64,000 bases of DNA from Microvirga ossetica (GCF_002741015.1 NZ_CP016616.1:4001501-4065500); one strand, 5' to 3'. Counted from the stretch's first letter, positions 44,262 through 54,524 are shown. Numbers and translations: made by a program. Notes: generated by a model not told the origin, from the sequence alone.

Positions 44262-45212
44262 ATGTTTCCTGATATCGTTCCCGACCTGAAGACCGGCATG
44301 CCCGAACTGCGCGGCAAGCTGGAGGCGAATGCGCCGACGGCGCCGCTCTCCTGGTTCCGCACGGGTGGACCGGCGCAGGTGCTGTTCACGCCGGCGGACG
44401 CGGACGATCTCGCGTATTTTCTGCAGCGCCTCGATCGGCAGGTGCCCGTGCTCGTCGTGGGCTTGGGCTCCAACCTGCTCATCCGCGACGGTGGATGGGA
44501 AGGCGTTGTCATTCGGTTAGGCAAGGGCTTCGCCGACGTGTCGGTCGAGCCGGACCATCGCGTGCGCTCCGGCGCCGGCGCGCCCGACGTCAAGGTGGCG
44601 CGCGCGGCGGCCGAGGCCGGCATCGCGGGTCTCTCGTTCCTGCGCGGCATTCCCGGCGCCATCGGCGGCGCCCTGCGCATGAATGGCGGCGCCTATGGCG
44701 GCGAGACGAAGGACGTGCTCGTCGAGGCCAGGGCCCTCACCCGCACCGGCGAGGCGGTGAGCTTCACCAATGCGCAGATGGGCTTCACCTATCGCCATGC
44801 GGGCGTGCCGGACGACGTGATCTTCACCGAGGCCCTGTTCGAAGGCCGTCCCGGCGATCCGGCCGAGATTCTCGCCGAGATGAACGCCATCACCGAGGCG
44901 CGCTCCTCGACGCAGCCCGTCAACACCCGCACTGGCGGCTCCACCTTCAAGAACCCGCCGGGCAGGAAGGCCTGGCAGCTGGTCGATGAGGCTGGCTGCC
45001 GGGGGCTTCGCATCGGCGATGCGCAGGTGTCCGAGATGCATTGCAACTTCCTGATCAATCACGGCTCCGCCTCCGCCGCCGATATCGAGGGCCTGGGCGA
45101 AGAGGTGCGCCGCCGCGTCCGCGAGACGTCCGGCGTCGAGCTCGAATGGGAAATCAAGCGGGTTGGGACCGCCAGAGCATCGGACCCAAAAGTGGACCCA
45201 CTTTTGGGATAG
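44262..45212 (+). CDS. murB: UDP-N-acetylenolpyruvoylglucosamine reductase
   Basis: A 316-residue FAD oxidoreductase completing UDP-MurNAc synthesis. FAD-binding [36 protein letters not shown], and the C-terminal [14 protein letters not shown] with the catalytic serine and [15 protein letters not shown] identify the type without the large type I insert. ATG 44262 with GAAGGGG seven bases upstream is preferred to GTG 44247. The natural end is probably near [11 protein letters not shown]; the last ~11 residues ([11 protein letters not shown]) and the stop come from a family A repeat. Confidence 0.95.
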   Translation: MFPDIVPDLKTGMPELRGKLEANAPTAPLSWFRTGGPAQVLFTPADADDLAYFLQRLDRQVPVLVVGLGSNLLIRDGGWEGVVIRLGKGFADVSVEPDHRVRSGAGAPDVKVARAAAEAGIAGLSFLRGIPGAIGGALRMNGGAYGGETKDVLVEARALTRTGEAVSFTNAQMGFTYRHAGVPDDVIFTEALFEGRPGDPAEILAEMNAITEARSSTQPVNTRTGGSTFKNPPGRKAWQLVDEAGCRGLRIGDAQVSEMHCNFLINHGSASAADIEGLGEEVRRRVRETSGVELEWEIKRVGTARASDPKVDPLLG

Positions 45213-45286
45213 ATCCGATGCTCAAATCGTTAAGCAACGCATCGTTGGACGCGGAAAACCGGTGCCACTTTTCCGCACGATGCGCT
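45175..45286. repeat. Family A dispersed palindrome, partly inside the murB reading frame
   Basis: GAGCATCGGACCCAAAAGTG mirrors CACTTTTGGG...TCCGATGCTC (ending ~45223), followed by a second hairpin GCATCGTTGGACGCGG...TTCCGCACGATGCGC. Bases 45175-45212 are translated as the murB C-terminus. Confidence 0.8.
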
Positions 45287-45347
45287 GAGGCCTGATCCGA
45301 ATCACTTAATCATCCCGGTGTCGCCGGGCGCATGACGGGAGAGACCC

Positions 45348-46271
45348 ATGGCGAAGCATGTTGCCATCCTTTATGGCGGCTGGTCGGCGGAGCGCGAGGT
45401 GAGCCTGGCTTCGGGCCGGGCATGCTGCAAGGCGCTGGAGGGGCAGGGCTATAAGGTCACCCCCATCGACGTGCAGCCCGATATCGCCACCGTCCTGCAG
45501 GCCGTTTCGCCGGATGTGGTGTTCAACGCGCTCCACGGGCGCGTGGGCGAGGACGGAACGATCCAGGGTCTGCTGGAAGTCTTAAGAATCCCCTATACCC
45601 ATTCCGGCGTCCTCGCCTCGGCGCTCGCCATGCAGAAGGACAAGGCCAAAATCGTCATGGCGGCGGCCGGCGTGCCCGTTCCGCGCGGCATGGTCGTTAA
45701 CCGTTCGGAGGCGGCGAAAAGCCACGTCCTGCCGGCTCCTTATGTGATCAAGCCGGTCAACGAGGGCTCCTCGGTGGGCGTCATCATCGTGCGCGAGGAC
45801 CGTTCCCATCCGCCCCAGGAACTGACCCGGGAGGATTGGGCCTACGGCGAGCAAGTCCTTGTGGAATCTTATGTTGCGGGCCGCGAGCTGACCTGCGCGG
45901 TCATGGGCGACAGGGCGCTCGGGGTCATCGACATCCAGCCCGCCACCGGGGTCTTCTACGACTACGACGCAAAATATGTGAAGGGGGGCTCCATTCACGT
46001 CCTCCCGGCAGAAATTAAACCGAATATTTACCAAAAGGTCCAAGAGTTGGCGTTAACGGCGCATCAAGCGCTCGGCTGTCGGGGAATCAGCCGCGCCGAC
46101 TTGCGATACGACGATACTCCGGGAGGAACCGGGGAACTCGTGGTACTCGAGGTCAACACGCAACCCGGCATGACCGAGACGAGCTTGGTGCCAGAACTGG
46201 CAGCCCACGCGGGCTATTCGTTTGGCGAGCTTGTGCAATGGATGGTGGAGGACGCTACCTGCAACCGATGA
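45348..46271 (+). CDS. ddl: D-alanine--D-alanine ligase
   Basis: A 307-residue ATP-grasp ligase making D-Ala-D-Ala for MurF. Features: ILYGGWSAEREVSLASG, ALHGRVGEDGTIQGLLE, PYVIKPVNEGSSVGV (ATP contact), and GCRGISRADLRYDD...VLEVNTQPGMTETSLVPE with the metal ligands. The final residues are family-typical. It corresponds to the DdlB copy found in dcw clusters. The stop overlaps the ftsQ start. Confidence 0.95.
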   Translation: MAKHVAILYGGWSAEREVSLASGRACCKALEGQGYKVTPIDVQPDIATVLQAVSPDVVFNALHGRVGEDGTIQGLLEVLRIPYTHSGVLASALAMQKDKAKIVMAAAGVPVPRGMVVNRSEAAKSHVLPAPYVIKPVNEGSSVGVIIVREDRSHPPQELTREDWAYGEQVLVESYVAGRELTCAVMGDRALGVIDIQPATGVFYDYDAKYVKGGSIHVLPAEIKPNIYQKVQELALTAHQALGCRGISRADLRYDDTPGGTGELVVLEVNTQPGMTETSLVPELAAHAGYSFGELVQWMVEDATCNR

Positions 46272-47227
46272 CGGCCTACCCGGCCGGAATCGCCGTTGCG
46301 CGCGCCGCCTCCGGCAACCGAGGCGGCGCTTCGTCCCAGTTCAAAAATCCCCCGCGAATCAAGAAGCTGTTCGGTGCCTCCCGCGGCGTGCGCCGGCGCT
46401 CGGCCGGCGTTCCGATCGAGCAGCGCCTGCCGCGTTTTCTCGGCAGCGGCCTCGCCGTCGGCTTCTTTTCCGTCGTCATCGGGTTCGGCCTGTGGCAGGG
46501 CGGCCATATCGACGGCTTCATCCGCGATTACGGCGAGCCGCATCATGCGCTGGCCCGCGCCGTCGGCCTCGGTCTCGAGCAGGTGACGATCTCCGGCATC
46601 TCGCAGATGGGCGAGAACGAGGTTCTTGCGGCCGCCGGCATCAATTCCAAGCTCTCGCTCGCCTTCCTCGACGTGAACGGCCTGCGCGAGCGCCTCGAGC
46701 GCGTTCCGATGGTCAAGTCGGCGACCGTGCGCAAGCTCTATCCGAACGAGCTCGTCATCACGCTCACCGAGCGCGAGGCGCATGCCATCTGGCAGAACAA
46801 CGGCGAGCTGTTCGTCATTGCCGCCGACGGCACGGTGATCGACCTGATGCAGGACGAGCGCTATCTCGACCTGCCCTTCGTGGTGGGCGAGGGCGCCAAC
46901 ACGCGCAACAAGGATTACCTTGCGTTGATCGAGGCTGCAGGCCCGCTCAAGCATCGCGTTCGCGCCGGCACGCTCGTCGCCGGACGGCGCTGGACGCTCA
47001 AGATGGACAACGGCATGGACGTGCGCCTGCCGGAGCTGAAGGCCGCCGATGCGCTGGCCCGGCTCGTGAAGCTCGAGAACGAGCAGAAGATTCTGGAAAA
47101 GGACGTGCTGGCGATCGATCTGCGCATGGCCGATCGCGTCGTCGTCCGCTTGACGGAAGAGGCAGCCCTGGCCCGCGCCGAGGCACTCAAGAAAAAACCA
47201 ATGCGCGGCAAGGGGGTCGATACATGA
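46268..47227 (+). CDS. ftsQ: Cell division protein FtsQ
   Basis: A 319-residue bitopic divisome protein: basic cytoplasmic tail (to ~65), one span (~70-95), POTRA domain (~108-180; VTISGISQMGENEVLAAAGI) and beta domain (~180-290; VVGEGANTRNKDYLALI). It links FtsL/FtsB to the ring. The open frame begins 10 codons earlier, inside ddl, but ATG 46268 overlapping the ddl stop is the likely start. The long basic N-terminus is usual for alphaproteobacteria. Confidence 0.93.
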   Translation: MTAYPAGIAVARAASGNRGGASSQFKNPPRIKKLFGASRGVRRRSAGVPIEQRLPRFLGSGLAVGFFSVVIGFGLWQGGHIDGFIRDYGEPHHALARAVGLGLEQVTISGISQMGENEVLAAAGINSKLSLAFLDVNGLRERLERVPMVKSATVRKLYPNELVITLTEREAHAIWQNNGELFVIAADGTVIDLMQDERYLDLPFVVGEGANTRNKDYLALIEAAGPLKHRVRAGTLVAGRRWTLKMDNGMDVRLPELKAADALARLVKLENEQKILEKDVLAIDLRMADRVVVRLTEEAALARAEALKKKPMRGKGVDT

Positions 47228-48546
47228 GTCTCTCGGGTCACGGTTTGACGCCCCGCTTGAAGCCGCTCTCCGCGCGCAAGAGCGCCATTCTCTCGGTCCT
47301 CGATGTGGGCACGAGCAAGGTCGTCTGCGTCGTGGCGGAACTGCGGCCGGCCGACGAGGTCGAGTCGCTGCGCAGCCGCACCCATGTGGCGCGCATCCTC
47401 GGCATCGGCCATCAGCGTTCCGTCGGCCTCAAGGGCGGCGTGGTCGTCGATCTGGAAGCGGCGGAGTCCGCGATCCGTCAGGCGGTGCATGCGGCCGAGC
47501 GGATGGCGAAGGTCGAGATCCAGTCGGTAATCGTAAACCTCACCGGCGGCCGTCTCGCCTCCGAGCATTTCGAGGCGCATGTCCCCGTGCGCGGCGCGGT
47601 CAGCTCGGGCGACGTGCATCGCGTGCTCGATGCCGCATCGAGCTACGACCTGCGGCGCGGCCGCACCGTCCTGCACGCTCTGCCCACCGGCTTCTCGCTC
47701 GATGCGCAGAACCACATCGTCGACCCTGCCGGCATGATCGGCGAGCGGCTCGGCGCGGATCTGCATGTGGTCACCTCCGAGGCCGCGGCTGCGCGCAACC
47801 TGATGCTCGCCGTCGAGCGCTGCCATCTCGGCGTCGAGGCGGTCATCGCCACGCCTTACGCGGCGGGTCTCTCAGCCCTCGTCGACGACGAGGCGGACAT
47901 GGGCTGCGCCGTGGTCGACATGGGCGGCGGCACCACCAGCGTCGGCATTTTCTCCAACGGGCATCTGGTGCATTCCGATGCCATCGCCGTCGGCGGCCAT
48001 CACGTGACGATGGACATCGCGCGCGGTCTCACGACCCGCGTCTCCGCCGCCGAGCGGCTCAAGACTTTCTACGGCTCCGCGATCTCTTCGAGCGCGGACG
48101 ATCGGGACATGATCGCGGTGCCGCAGGTCGATGAGGACGAACGGGACGTTCCGAACCATCTGCCGAAATCGCACCTCGTTCGCATCATCAAGCCGCGGGT
48201 CGAGGAGGTTCTCGAACTCGTGCGCGATCGGCTGAAAGGCGCGGGCTTTGCGGCCCAGGCCGGACGGCGGGTCGTGCTGACGGGCGGCGCAAGCCAGCTC
48301 GTCGGGCTGCCGGAAACGGCGCGCCGCATCTTGCAGGGCCAGGTTCGTGTCGGGCGTCCGCTCGGCATCAAGGGTCTGCCCGAAGCGGCGAAGGGCCCTG
48401 CCTTCTCGGCGGTGGTCGGCCTCCTGGTTTATCCGCAGGTGGCGCATATCGAGTATTTCGAGCCGCAATCCAGCGGCTTGTTTCAGAGTACGGGAACCGA
48501 CGGCTACTTCTCGCGGGTGGGCCGGTGGATTCGCGATAGTTTCTAA
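47224..48546 (+). CDS. ftsA: Cell division protein FtsA
   Basis: A 440-residue actin-fold ATPase that tethers FtsZ to the membrane. SVLDVGTSKVVCVVAEL (phosphate 1), the SHS2/1C insertion, CAVVDMGGGTTSVGIF (phosphate 2) and VVLTGGASQLVGLPETARRIL (adenosine motif) are visible. The amphipathic C-terminal helix is VGRWIRDSF. Start overlaps ftsQ stop; an open frame reading back through ftsQ is a shadow. Confidence 0.96.
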   Translation: MSLSGHGLTPRLKPLSARKSAILSVLDVGTSKVVCVVAELRPADEVESLRSRTHVARILGIGHQRSVGLKGGVVVDLEAAESAIRQAVHAAERMAKVEIQSVIVNLTGGRLASEHFEAHVPVRGAVSSGDVHRVLDAASSYDLRRGRTVLHALPTGFSLDAQNHIVDPAGMIGERLGADLHVVTSEAAAARNLMLAVERCHLGVEAVIATPYAAGLSALVDDEADMGCAVVDMGGGTTSVGIFSNGHLVHSDAIAVGGHHVTMDIARGLTTRVSAAERLKTFYGSAISSSADDRDMIAVPQVDEDERDVPNHLPKSHLVRIIKPRVEEVLELVRDRLKGAGFAAQAGRRVVLTGGASQLVGLPETARRILQGQVRVGRPLGIKGLPEAAKGPAFSAVVGLLVYPQVAHIEYFEPQSSGLFQSTGTDGYFSRVGRWIRDSF

Positions 48547-48650
48547 ATGCGTAACGCGTTGGCGCGGCGGGCCATCGTGAAGAGTTCAAGTCAACAAAGG
48601 TCAGCGTCCGCCAAACGCTCATCGGTATAAGGCCAGAAGAGGCACAGGTC

Positions 48651-50348
48651 ATGGCTATCAATCAGCAAGCTCCGGACATCCGGGAACTCAGGCCGCATAT
48701 CACGGTGTTCGGCGTCGGCGGTGCCGGCGGCAATGCCGTGAACAACATGATTGAATCCGGTCTGGAGGGCGTCGAGTTCGTGGTGTCGAACACAGACGCT
48801 CAGGCACTGGCCTCTTCCAAGGCGCAGCGCGTAGTCCAGATGGGCATTCAGGTGACGGAAGGCCTCGGCGCCGGCTCACAGCCGGAAGTCGGGCGCGCCG
48901 CCGCCGAAGAGGTGATCGACGAAATCCGCGATCAGCTCGCAGGTTCGCACATGGTGTTCATCACCGCCGGCATGGGCGGCGGCACCGGCACGGGTGCCGC
49001 TCCCGTCGTGGCCCGGGCGGCCCGCGAGCTCGGTATACTGACTGTGGGCGTCGTCACGAAGCCGTTCCAGTTCGAAGGCGTGCGCCGCATGCGTTTGGCG
49101 GAGGCCGGCATCAACGAGCTGCAGCAGGCGGTCGACACGCTCATCGTGATCCCGAACCAGAACCTGTTCCGCGTCGCCACCGAGAAGACGACCTTCGCGG
49201 ACGCCTTCGCCATGGCCGATCAGGTGCTCTACTCGGGCGTCGCCTGCATCACCGACCTGATGGTGAAGGAAGGCCTCATCAACCTCGACTTCGCCGACGT
49301 GCGCTCCGTCATGCGCGGCATGGGCAAGGCGATGATGGGCACGGGCGAAGCCTCCGGCGAGAAGCGCGCGATCCGCGCCGCGGAAGCGGCCATCGCCAAC
49401 CCGCTCCTCGACGACGTGTCGATGAAGGGCGCACGCGGCCTGCTGATCTCGATCACCGGCGGCAACGACCTGACCCTCTACGAGCTCGACGAAGCTGCGA
49501 CCCGCATCCGCGAGGAAGTGGACCAGGATGCCAACATCATCCTCGGCGCGACCTTCGACGAGAGCCTGGAAGGCATCATCCGCGTCTCCGTCGTGGCGAC
49601 CGGTATCGATCACGCTCTCCTGGAGAACGGCGGCGATCTCACGGCGACCGAGCAGCGGATCTCCGAAGTGGCCGAGCGCCTGCGCGCCGAGGCCCGGGCC
49701 CGCGCCACGCCGCCCCAGGCCACGCCGACCTTTCGCGCGGCCGCCCCAGCCGAACCGGTGAAGGCGGCTCCGATCCTGAGCCAGGGCACGCCCATCCACG
49801 CTCAGGCTCCCGTCGCGGCGCCCGTCGCCGCGGCCCAGCCGGTGGAGCACGCTCCCCAGCCGGTGGTTCGCGACGATGTGGTCCTGACCCCGGCGCAGCC
49901 GCGCCACGCGGTGGCCTACGATGCTCCCGCTTCCCAGGCGCAGGCCTATGACGAGCCGATGGAGCAGGGCTCCTTCATCCCGCCGCAGGCGGAGCGCGCC
50001 ATGCGTCCCGCCCGGATGCCGCGAATCGACGAGCTGCCGGTGCCGGCTCAGAACCAGATCCGCGCCAGCCGCGGCGAGGAACCGGCCCAGGAGCACAAGC
50101 CCTCGCTGATCCAGCGCCTCGCGACCATCGGCTTCGGCCGCCGCGAGGAGCCGCAGCAGGCTCCCGCCGAGCCCCGCCAGGAGGCCCCCCGTCAGCAGAT
50201 GTCCTCGGTTCACGCCGAGTACGCCCGCCGGCCGGCTCCGCCTCAGGCCCAGCGTCCGCCCCAGGGCCAGATGGCTCCGGCGCCCCGGGCATCGTCGGAA
50301 GACGATCAGCTCGAGATTCCGGCCTTCCTGCGCCGCCAGGCCAACTGA
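48651..50348 (+). CDS. ftsZ: Cell division protein FtsZ
   Basis: A 565-residue tubulin homologue that forms the division ring. GTPase core (~1-320): [15 protein letters not shown], the tubulin signature [13 protein letters not shown], and the T7 synergy loop near [11 protein letters not shown]. Then a ~225-residue linker rich in P, A and Q, much longer than in E. coli and typical of alphaproteobacteria, and the C-terminal peptide [15 protein letters not shown], which binds FtsA and other partners. Preceded by 104 bases without a gene that may hold an extra promoter; a clear terminator follows. Confidence 0.97.
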   Translation: MAINQQAPDIRELRPHITVFGVGGAGGNAVNNMIESGLEGVEFVVSNTDAQALASSKAQRVVQMGIQVTEGLGAGSQPEVGRAAAEEVIDEIRDQLAGSHMVFITAGMGGGTGTGAAPVVARAARELGILTVGVVTKPFQFEGVRRMRLAEAGINELQQAVDTLIVIPNQNLFRVATEKTTFADAFAMADQVLYSGVACITDLMVKEGLINLDFADVRSVMRGMGKAMMGTGEASGEKRAIRAAEAAIANPLLDDVSMKGARGLLISITGGNDLTLYELDEAATRIREEVDQDANIILGATFDESLEGIIRVSVVATGIDHALLENGGDLTATEQRISEVAERLRAEARARATPPQATPTFRAAAPAEPVKAAPILSQGTPIHAQAPVAAPVAAAQPVEHAPQPVVRDDVVLTPAQPRHAVAYDAPASQAQAYDEPMEQGSFIPPQAERAMRPARMPRIDELPVPAQNQIRASRGEEPAQEHKPSLIQRLATIGFGRREEPQQAPAEPRQEAPRQQMSSVHAEYARRPAPPQAQRPPQGQMAPAPRASSEDDQLEIPAFLRRQAN

Positions 50349-50382
50349 CCGGGCGCCACGTCCCGTCACGATTGTTACAAAT

Positions 50383-50410
50383 GACCCCCAGCTCGCAACG
50401 GCTGGGGGTC
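50383..50410 (+). terminator. Terminator of the dcw cluster after ftsZ
   Basis: GACCCCCAGC at 50383 and GCTGGGGGTC at 50401 form a perfect 10-bp stem with loop TCGCAACG, followed by TTCGTTTGTT. It lies 34 bases after the ftsZ stop and separates the cluster from lpxC. Confidence 0.88.
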
Positions 50411-50639
50411 TTCGTTTGTTAAAAATCTATTAATTTCAAGGCCTTGCGCGTTATTCAAATTGTAACACACGGTAAGAAAGCGTGATTTGGCCTAGCCTGA
50501 CAGCGGGACTATGGTGCCTACACATCAAAAGGGGCAGCGCTAAGAGAAGCCTGCCGGACGGAAGCACAAAGCAGCAAATGCGGCTTTCCCGGCGCAAACA
50601 GGCTCTAGAGGCGACAAGGGTAGTTGAGGTTCAGGAATA

Positions 50640-51584
50640 ATGAAGCAAAGCCAGCAAACCACGCTTCGCGCCGCCGTGACCCTCGTAGGAACCGGAGTTC
50701 ATTCCGGGGATGAAGTGAAGATGATCCTTCATCCGGCAGAAGCGAACCATGGCATTGCTTTTCTCCGCACGGGTCTCCCGGGCGGCCTGGACCGGCTGAT
50801 CGACGCACGGCACCTGGCGGTCACCGCCACGGAGCTGTGCACGGTCATCGGCGACCGCGATACGGGCGCGGTCGCCACCATCGAACATCTCATGGCGGCC
50901 CTTACAGGCCTCGGCATCGACAACGTGCTCGTCGAGATCGACGGGCCCGAGGTTCCGATCCTCGACGGCAGCTCGGCTCCCTTCATCGATGCCATCGACC
51001 AGGTCGGCATCGCCATGCAGGGCGTGACCCGCCGCTACCTGAAGGTTCTCAATCCCGTCCGCGTCACGCAGGGCAAGGCCTTCGCCGAGCTTCTTCCCAA
51101 CGAGCGCGGCTTCCGCCTCGACGTGGAGATCGATTTCCCGACCCCGGTGATCGGCCGTCAGCGCAAGGCCGTCGACCTGTCCCCGTCGGTCTTCCGCCGC
51201 GAGATCTCCCGCGCCCGCACCTTCGGGTTCATGCGCGACGTGGAGAAGCTCTGGAGCGCCGGCTTCGCGCTGGGCGCCTCCCTGGAGAACACCGTCGCCA
51301 TCGGCGACGATGGCATCATGAACCCCGAGGGCTTGCGCTATGGGGACGAGTTCGTCCGCCACAAGCTTCTCGATGCGGTCGGCGACCTCTCGCTCGCCGG
51401 CCTGCCGCTGCTCAGCACCTACCGCTCCTATTGCGGCGGTCATCGCATGAACTTCTCGGTTCTCGAGGCCCTGTTCTCGAGCCGCTCCAACTACGCCATC
51501 GTCGATGCCGTGCCGCGCCGCGAGCCCAGCTATGCCGATCTCGGCAGCGTGGCGGCTTCGGTTCTCGCGCCGGAAATGCACTGA
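50640..51584 (+). CDS. lpxC: UDP-3-O-acyl-N-acetylglucosamine deacetylase
   Basis: A 314-residue zinc enzyme catalysing the committed step of lipid A synthesis. Zinc ligands H83 (IEHLMAAL), H241 and D245 (EFVRHKLLDAVGDL); TLRAAVTLVGTGVHSG and GGHRMN are further family motifs. Own transcription unit, because a terminator lies upstream; the 229-base leader between that terminator and the start is AT-rich (50411-50470) and likely holds the promoter. Confidence 0.96.
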   Translation: MKQSQQTTLRAAVTLVGTGVHSGDEVKMILHPAEANHGIAFLRTGLPGGLDRLIDARHLAVTATELCTVIGDRDTGAVATIEHLMAALTGLGIDNVLVEIDGPEVPILDGSSAPFIDAIDQVGIAMQGVTRRYLKVLNPVRVTQGKAFAELLPNERGFRLDVEIDFPTPVIGRQRKAVDLSPSVFRREISRARTFGFMRDVEKLWSAGFALGASLENTVAIGDDGIMNPEGLRYGDEFVRHKLLDAVGDLSLAGLPLLSTYRSYCGGHRMNFSVLEALFSSRSNYAIVDAVPRREPSYADLGSVAASVLAPEMH

Positions 51585-51639
51585 GGCCGCTTCCGGTCGC
51601 TCCGGCTCCCGGCCGGAGAGGGGCGAGCGCCCATTGGCC

Positions 51640-51663
51640 GCATGACGGCATGCAGGCTTTTTT
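51640..51663 (+). terminator. Possible terminator after lpxC
   Basis: GCATG at 51640 and CATGC at 51649 form a short stem with loop ACGG; AGGC and a run of six T follow. A second GC hairpin (TCCGGC...GCCGGA) lies just before, at ~51601. The 5-bp stem makes it only moderately convincing. Confidence 0.45.
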
Positions 51664-51684
51664 AATTCCTATCGGGTAAAACCA

Positions 51685-51796
51685 GGGCATCGGATCCAAA
51701 GGGTGTCCACCTTTGGAATCGTTCCGGTGCCCTTCAGGCTCGACTGGCGCATCGTCCGGCGCGGAAGACCGGATCCACTTTTCCGCACGATGCGCT
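51685..51796. repeat. Family A dispersed palindrome between lpxC and bamD
   Basis: Starts GGGCATCGGATCCAAAGGGTG, with TCCAAAGG / CCTTTGGA as inner stem and GGTGCCCTT closing the first half; a second half runs GCGCATCGTCCGGCGCGG to TTCCGCACGATGCGC. Same two-hairpin layout as the copy at 45175. It fills much of the 307-base gap between the two genes; no other element is seen there apart from the possible terminator. Confidence 0.75.
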
Positions 51797-51891
51797 CTCG
51801 TATGGGCTTGGCTCTGCCCCTATGCTTGGGCTAAAGAACCCCGTAGTGCATCGTTGAAACATCGGGCACGGTTTTTGGAGGACCGCGAGGC

Positions 51892-52788
51892 ATGTCGTTC
51901 GCGAAGGCTTATTCGGGTATGAAAGGCGCCGCCGGGCGCGCTCTGATCCTCGGCGTCTGCGCCCTGGGGCTCGCCGGCTGCGAGTCCCTTTCGTCGCTGA
52001 ACCCGTTCGACAAGAGCGAAACCTACAAGCCCGAGATCGTGGCGAACGCCCCTGCGGAGGAGATCTACAACGACGGTCTCGCCCGGGTGCAGAAGGGCGA
52101 CTTCAGCGGCGCGGTGAAGAAGTTCAGCGCCCTCGACAAGCAATATCCCTATTCCGAATGGTCCCGCAAAGGGCTGATCATGGAGGCCTACGCCAATTAC
52201 GAGGGCGGCTTCTATGAGGAATCCGTCACCGCGTCCAAGCGCTACCTGCAGAGCTATCCCAACACCACCGACGCGGCCTATGCCTATTACCTGATGGCGT
52301 CGTCCTATTACGACCAGATCCCGGACATCACCCGCGATCAGGAGAAGTCCGAGCGCGCCATCCTGGCGCTGCAGGAGCTGGTCCAGCGCTATCCGAACTC
52401 CGAATACACCGCGGATGCCCGCAAGAAGCTCCAGGTCGCCAGCGACCAGCTCGCCGGCAAGGAGCTGGAAGTCGGCCGCTTCTACCTGCAGAAGCGCAAT
52501 TATGCCGGCGCCATCAACCGCTTCCGCACGGTGGTTTCGCGCTACCAGACGACCCGCCACGTGGAAGAGGCGCTCCAGCGTCTCACCGAGGCCTATATGG
52601 CCATGGGCATCGTCGGCGAGGCGCAGACCGCCGCCGCGGTTCTCGGCCACAACTTCCCCGACTCTCCCTGGTATAAGGATGCCCATGCCCTGCTGACCAA
52701 GGGCGGCGTCGAGCCGCGCGAGGATTCCCAGTCCTGGATCAGCAAGGCCTTCCGCGGCGTTCCCCAGGTCAGTCAGCGCACGGGCTAA
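51892..52788 (+). CDS. bamD: Outer membrane protein assembly factor BamD
   Basis: A 298-residue lipoprotein of the BAM complex that inserts beta-barrel proteins. The type II signal peptide ends LGLAGC with lipidated C30. The mature part has TPR repeats (~60-260: EIYNDGLARVQKGDFSGAVKKFSALDKQYP and following helices). A C-terminal tail extends beyond the E. coli protein. Start ATG has GGAGG at good spacing (TTGGAGGACCGCGAGGC). recN follows after 12 bases. Confidence 0.94.
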   Translation: MSFAKAYSGMKGAAGRALILGVCALGLAGCESLSSLNPFDKSETYKPEIVANAPAEEIYNDGLARVQKGDFSGAVKKFSALDKQYPYSEWSRKGLIMEAYANYEGGFYEESVTASKRYLQSYPNTTDAAYAYYLMASSYYDQIPDITRDQEKSERAILALQELVQRYPNSEYTADARKKLQVASDQLAGKELEVGRFYLQKRNYAGAINRFRTVVSRYQTTRHVEEALQRLTEAYMAMGIVGEAQTAAAVLGHNFPDSPWYKDAHALLTKGGVEPREDSQSWISKAFRGVPQVSQRTG

Positions 52789-52800
52789 GCCTCACCATCC

Positions 52801-54477
52801 ATGCTCATCCAGCTGGCGATCCGCGATATCGTCCTCATCGACAGGCTTGAGCTTCATTTCCATGAGGGCTTAAGCGTCCTCACGGGTGAAACGGGCGCTG
52901 GCAAGTCGATCCTGCTCGATGCCTTTGCCCTGACCCTCGGCGGGCGCGGCGACGGCAGCCTCGTGCGTCATGGCGAGAACCAGGGCCAGGTCACCGCCGT
53001 GTTCGACTGTCCCCTCGACCATCCGGCCCGCCGGATCGCGGCGGAGGCCGATATCGACGTCGACGGAGACCTGATCCTCCGCCGTGTTCAGGTGGCGGAC
53101 GGGCGCACCCGCGCCTTCGTCAACGACCAGCCGGTGAGCGTCCAGGTGCTCAAGGCCATCGGCACGACCCTGGTCGAGATCCATGGCCAGCACGACGACC
53201 GCGCCCTGGTCGATCCCGTCTCGCACCGGACCATCCTCGACGCCTTCGGCGGCCTTTCCGCCGAGGTCCAGGCCGTCACCGAGGCCGCGCGGAAGGTCCG
53301 CGAGGCGCGTACCGCCTTGCAGGAGCATCGCAACCGCATTGAGAAGGCCCGCAAGGAGGCCGATTTCCTGCGCCATGCGGTCGAGGAGCTGACGAAGCTC
53401 AACCCGCTGGCCGGGGAGGAGCAGGCTCTCGCCGAGCGGCGGGTCGTCATGATGCAGTCGGAGAAGGTGGCGCAGGACCTCAACGAGGCCTACGAGGTGG
53501 TCGCCGGCAACACCTCTCCCGTGACCGAGCTTTCGGCCGCGTTGCGCAAGCTGGAGCGCCGCGGCGCCCAGGCGCCGGCTCTGGTCGATCCCAGCGTGAA
53601 GGCTCTCGACGCCGCCCTCGTCGCCATCGACGAGGCCCGCGCCGTGCTCGAAGAGGCGATCCGCGCCACCGAATACGATCCGCGCGAGCTGGAGCAGACC
53701 GAGGAGCGCCTCTTCGCGCTTCGTGCCGCCGCCCGCAAATACGACGTGCCCGCCGACGACCTCGCCGCCCTGCGCCAGCGCTTCGAGGAGGATGTGGCCG
53801 CCATCGATGCCGGCGAGGAGAAGCTCGTCGGCCTGGAGAGCGCGCTCAAGGACGCCGACAAGGCTTACGTGAAGGCCGCCAAGACCCTGTCGGCCGGCCG
53901 CAGGAAGGCCGCGCAGGCGCTCGATGCCGCGGTGCAGGCCGAGCTGCCGCCGCTCAAGCTCGAGCGGGCGCGCTTCATCACCGAGATTTCCACCGACGAG
54001 GACAGCCGCGATCCCAGCGGCTTCGAGCGCGTCGAGTTCTGGGCCCAGACCAACCCCGGCACTCGGCCGGGGCCGCTGATGAAGGTGGCGTCGGGCGGCG
54101 AGCTCTCGCGCTTCATGCTGGCCCTGAAGGTGGTGCTGGCGGACAAGGGCTCGGCGCCGACCCTCGTCTTCGACGAAATCGACACCGGCGTCGGCGGCGC
54201 GGTGGCGGATGCCATCGGGCAGCGCCTGGCGCGCCTGGCGCGCAAGGTCCAGGTCATGGCCGTCACCCACGCGCCGCAGGTCGCCGCCAAGGCCGGAAGC
54301 CACTTCCTCATCGCGAAGGAAGGCGTGCGCGGGAAGGAAGACCGGGTCGCCACCCGCGTCATCCCGCTCGAAGCCACGCCGCGCCGCGAGGAGATCGCCC
54401 GCATGCTCGCCGGCGCGACGATCACCGAGGAAGCGCGCGCGGCTGCCGCACGGCTGCTGGAAGCGGCGGCGCATTGA
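52801..54477 (+). CDS. recN: DNA repair protein RecN
   Basis: A 558-residue SMC-like ATPase acting in double-strand break repair. Walker A GETGAGKSILLDAF near residue 35, Q-loop EIHGQHDDRAL, two antiparallel coiled-coil arms (~160-360), signature VASGGELSRFMLALK and Walker B LVFDEIDTGVGG. Full length. In related genomes it is commonly followed by ligA; here insertion sequences and other genes intervene. Confidence 0.95.
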   Translation: MLIQLAIRDIVLIDRLELHFHEGLSVLTGETGAGKSILLDAFALTLGGRGDGSLVRHGENQGQVTAVFDCPLDHPARRIAAEADIDVDGDLILRRVQVADGRTRAFVNDQPVSVQVLKAIGTTLVEIHGQHDDRALVDPVSHRTILDAFGGLSAEVQAVTEAARKVREARTALQEHRNRIEKARKEADFLRHAVEELTKLNPLAGEEQALAERRVVMMQSEKVAQDLNEAYEVVAGNTSPVTELSAALRKLERRGAQAPALVDPSVKALDAALVAIDEARAVLEEAIRATEYDPRELEQTEERLFALRAAARKYDVPADDLAALRQRFEEDVAAIDAGEEKLVGLESALKDADKAYVKAAKTLSAGRRKAAQALDAAVQAELPPLKLERARFITEISTDEDSRDPSGFERVEFWAQTNPGTRPGPLMKVASGGELSRFMLALKVVLADKGSAPTLVFDEIDTGVGGAVADAIGQRLARLARKVQVMAVTHAPQVAAKAGSHFLIAKEGVRGKEDRVATRVIPLEATPRREEIARMLAGATITEEARAAAARLLEAAAH

Positions 54478-54502
54478 CGGCTGCTTTTTCAGAATCTGCT
54501 TA

Positions 54503-54524
54503 CAGACTCCGGCCTCAGAGTCTG
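54503..54524 (+). terminator. Hairpin after recN
   Basis: CAGACTC at 54503 and GAGTCTG at 54518 form a perfect 7-bp stem 25 bases after the recN stop. No T-run follows immediately (CTCATAAAGGGTTT), so it is at most a weak terminator. Confidence 0.4.
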
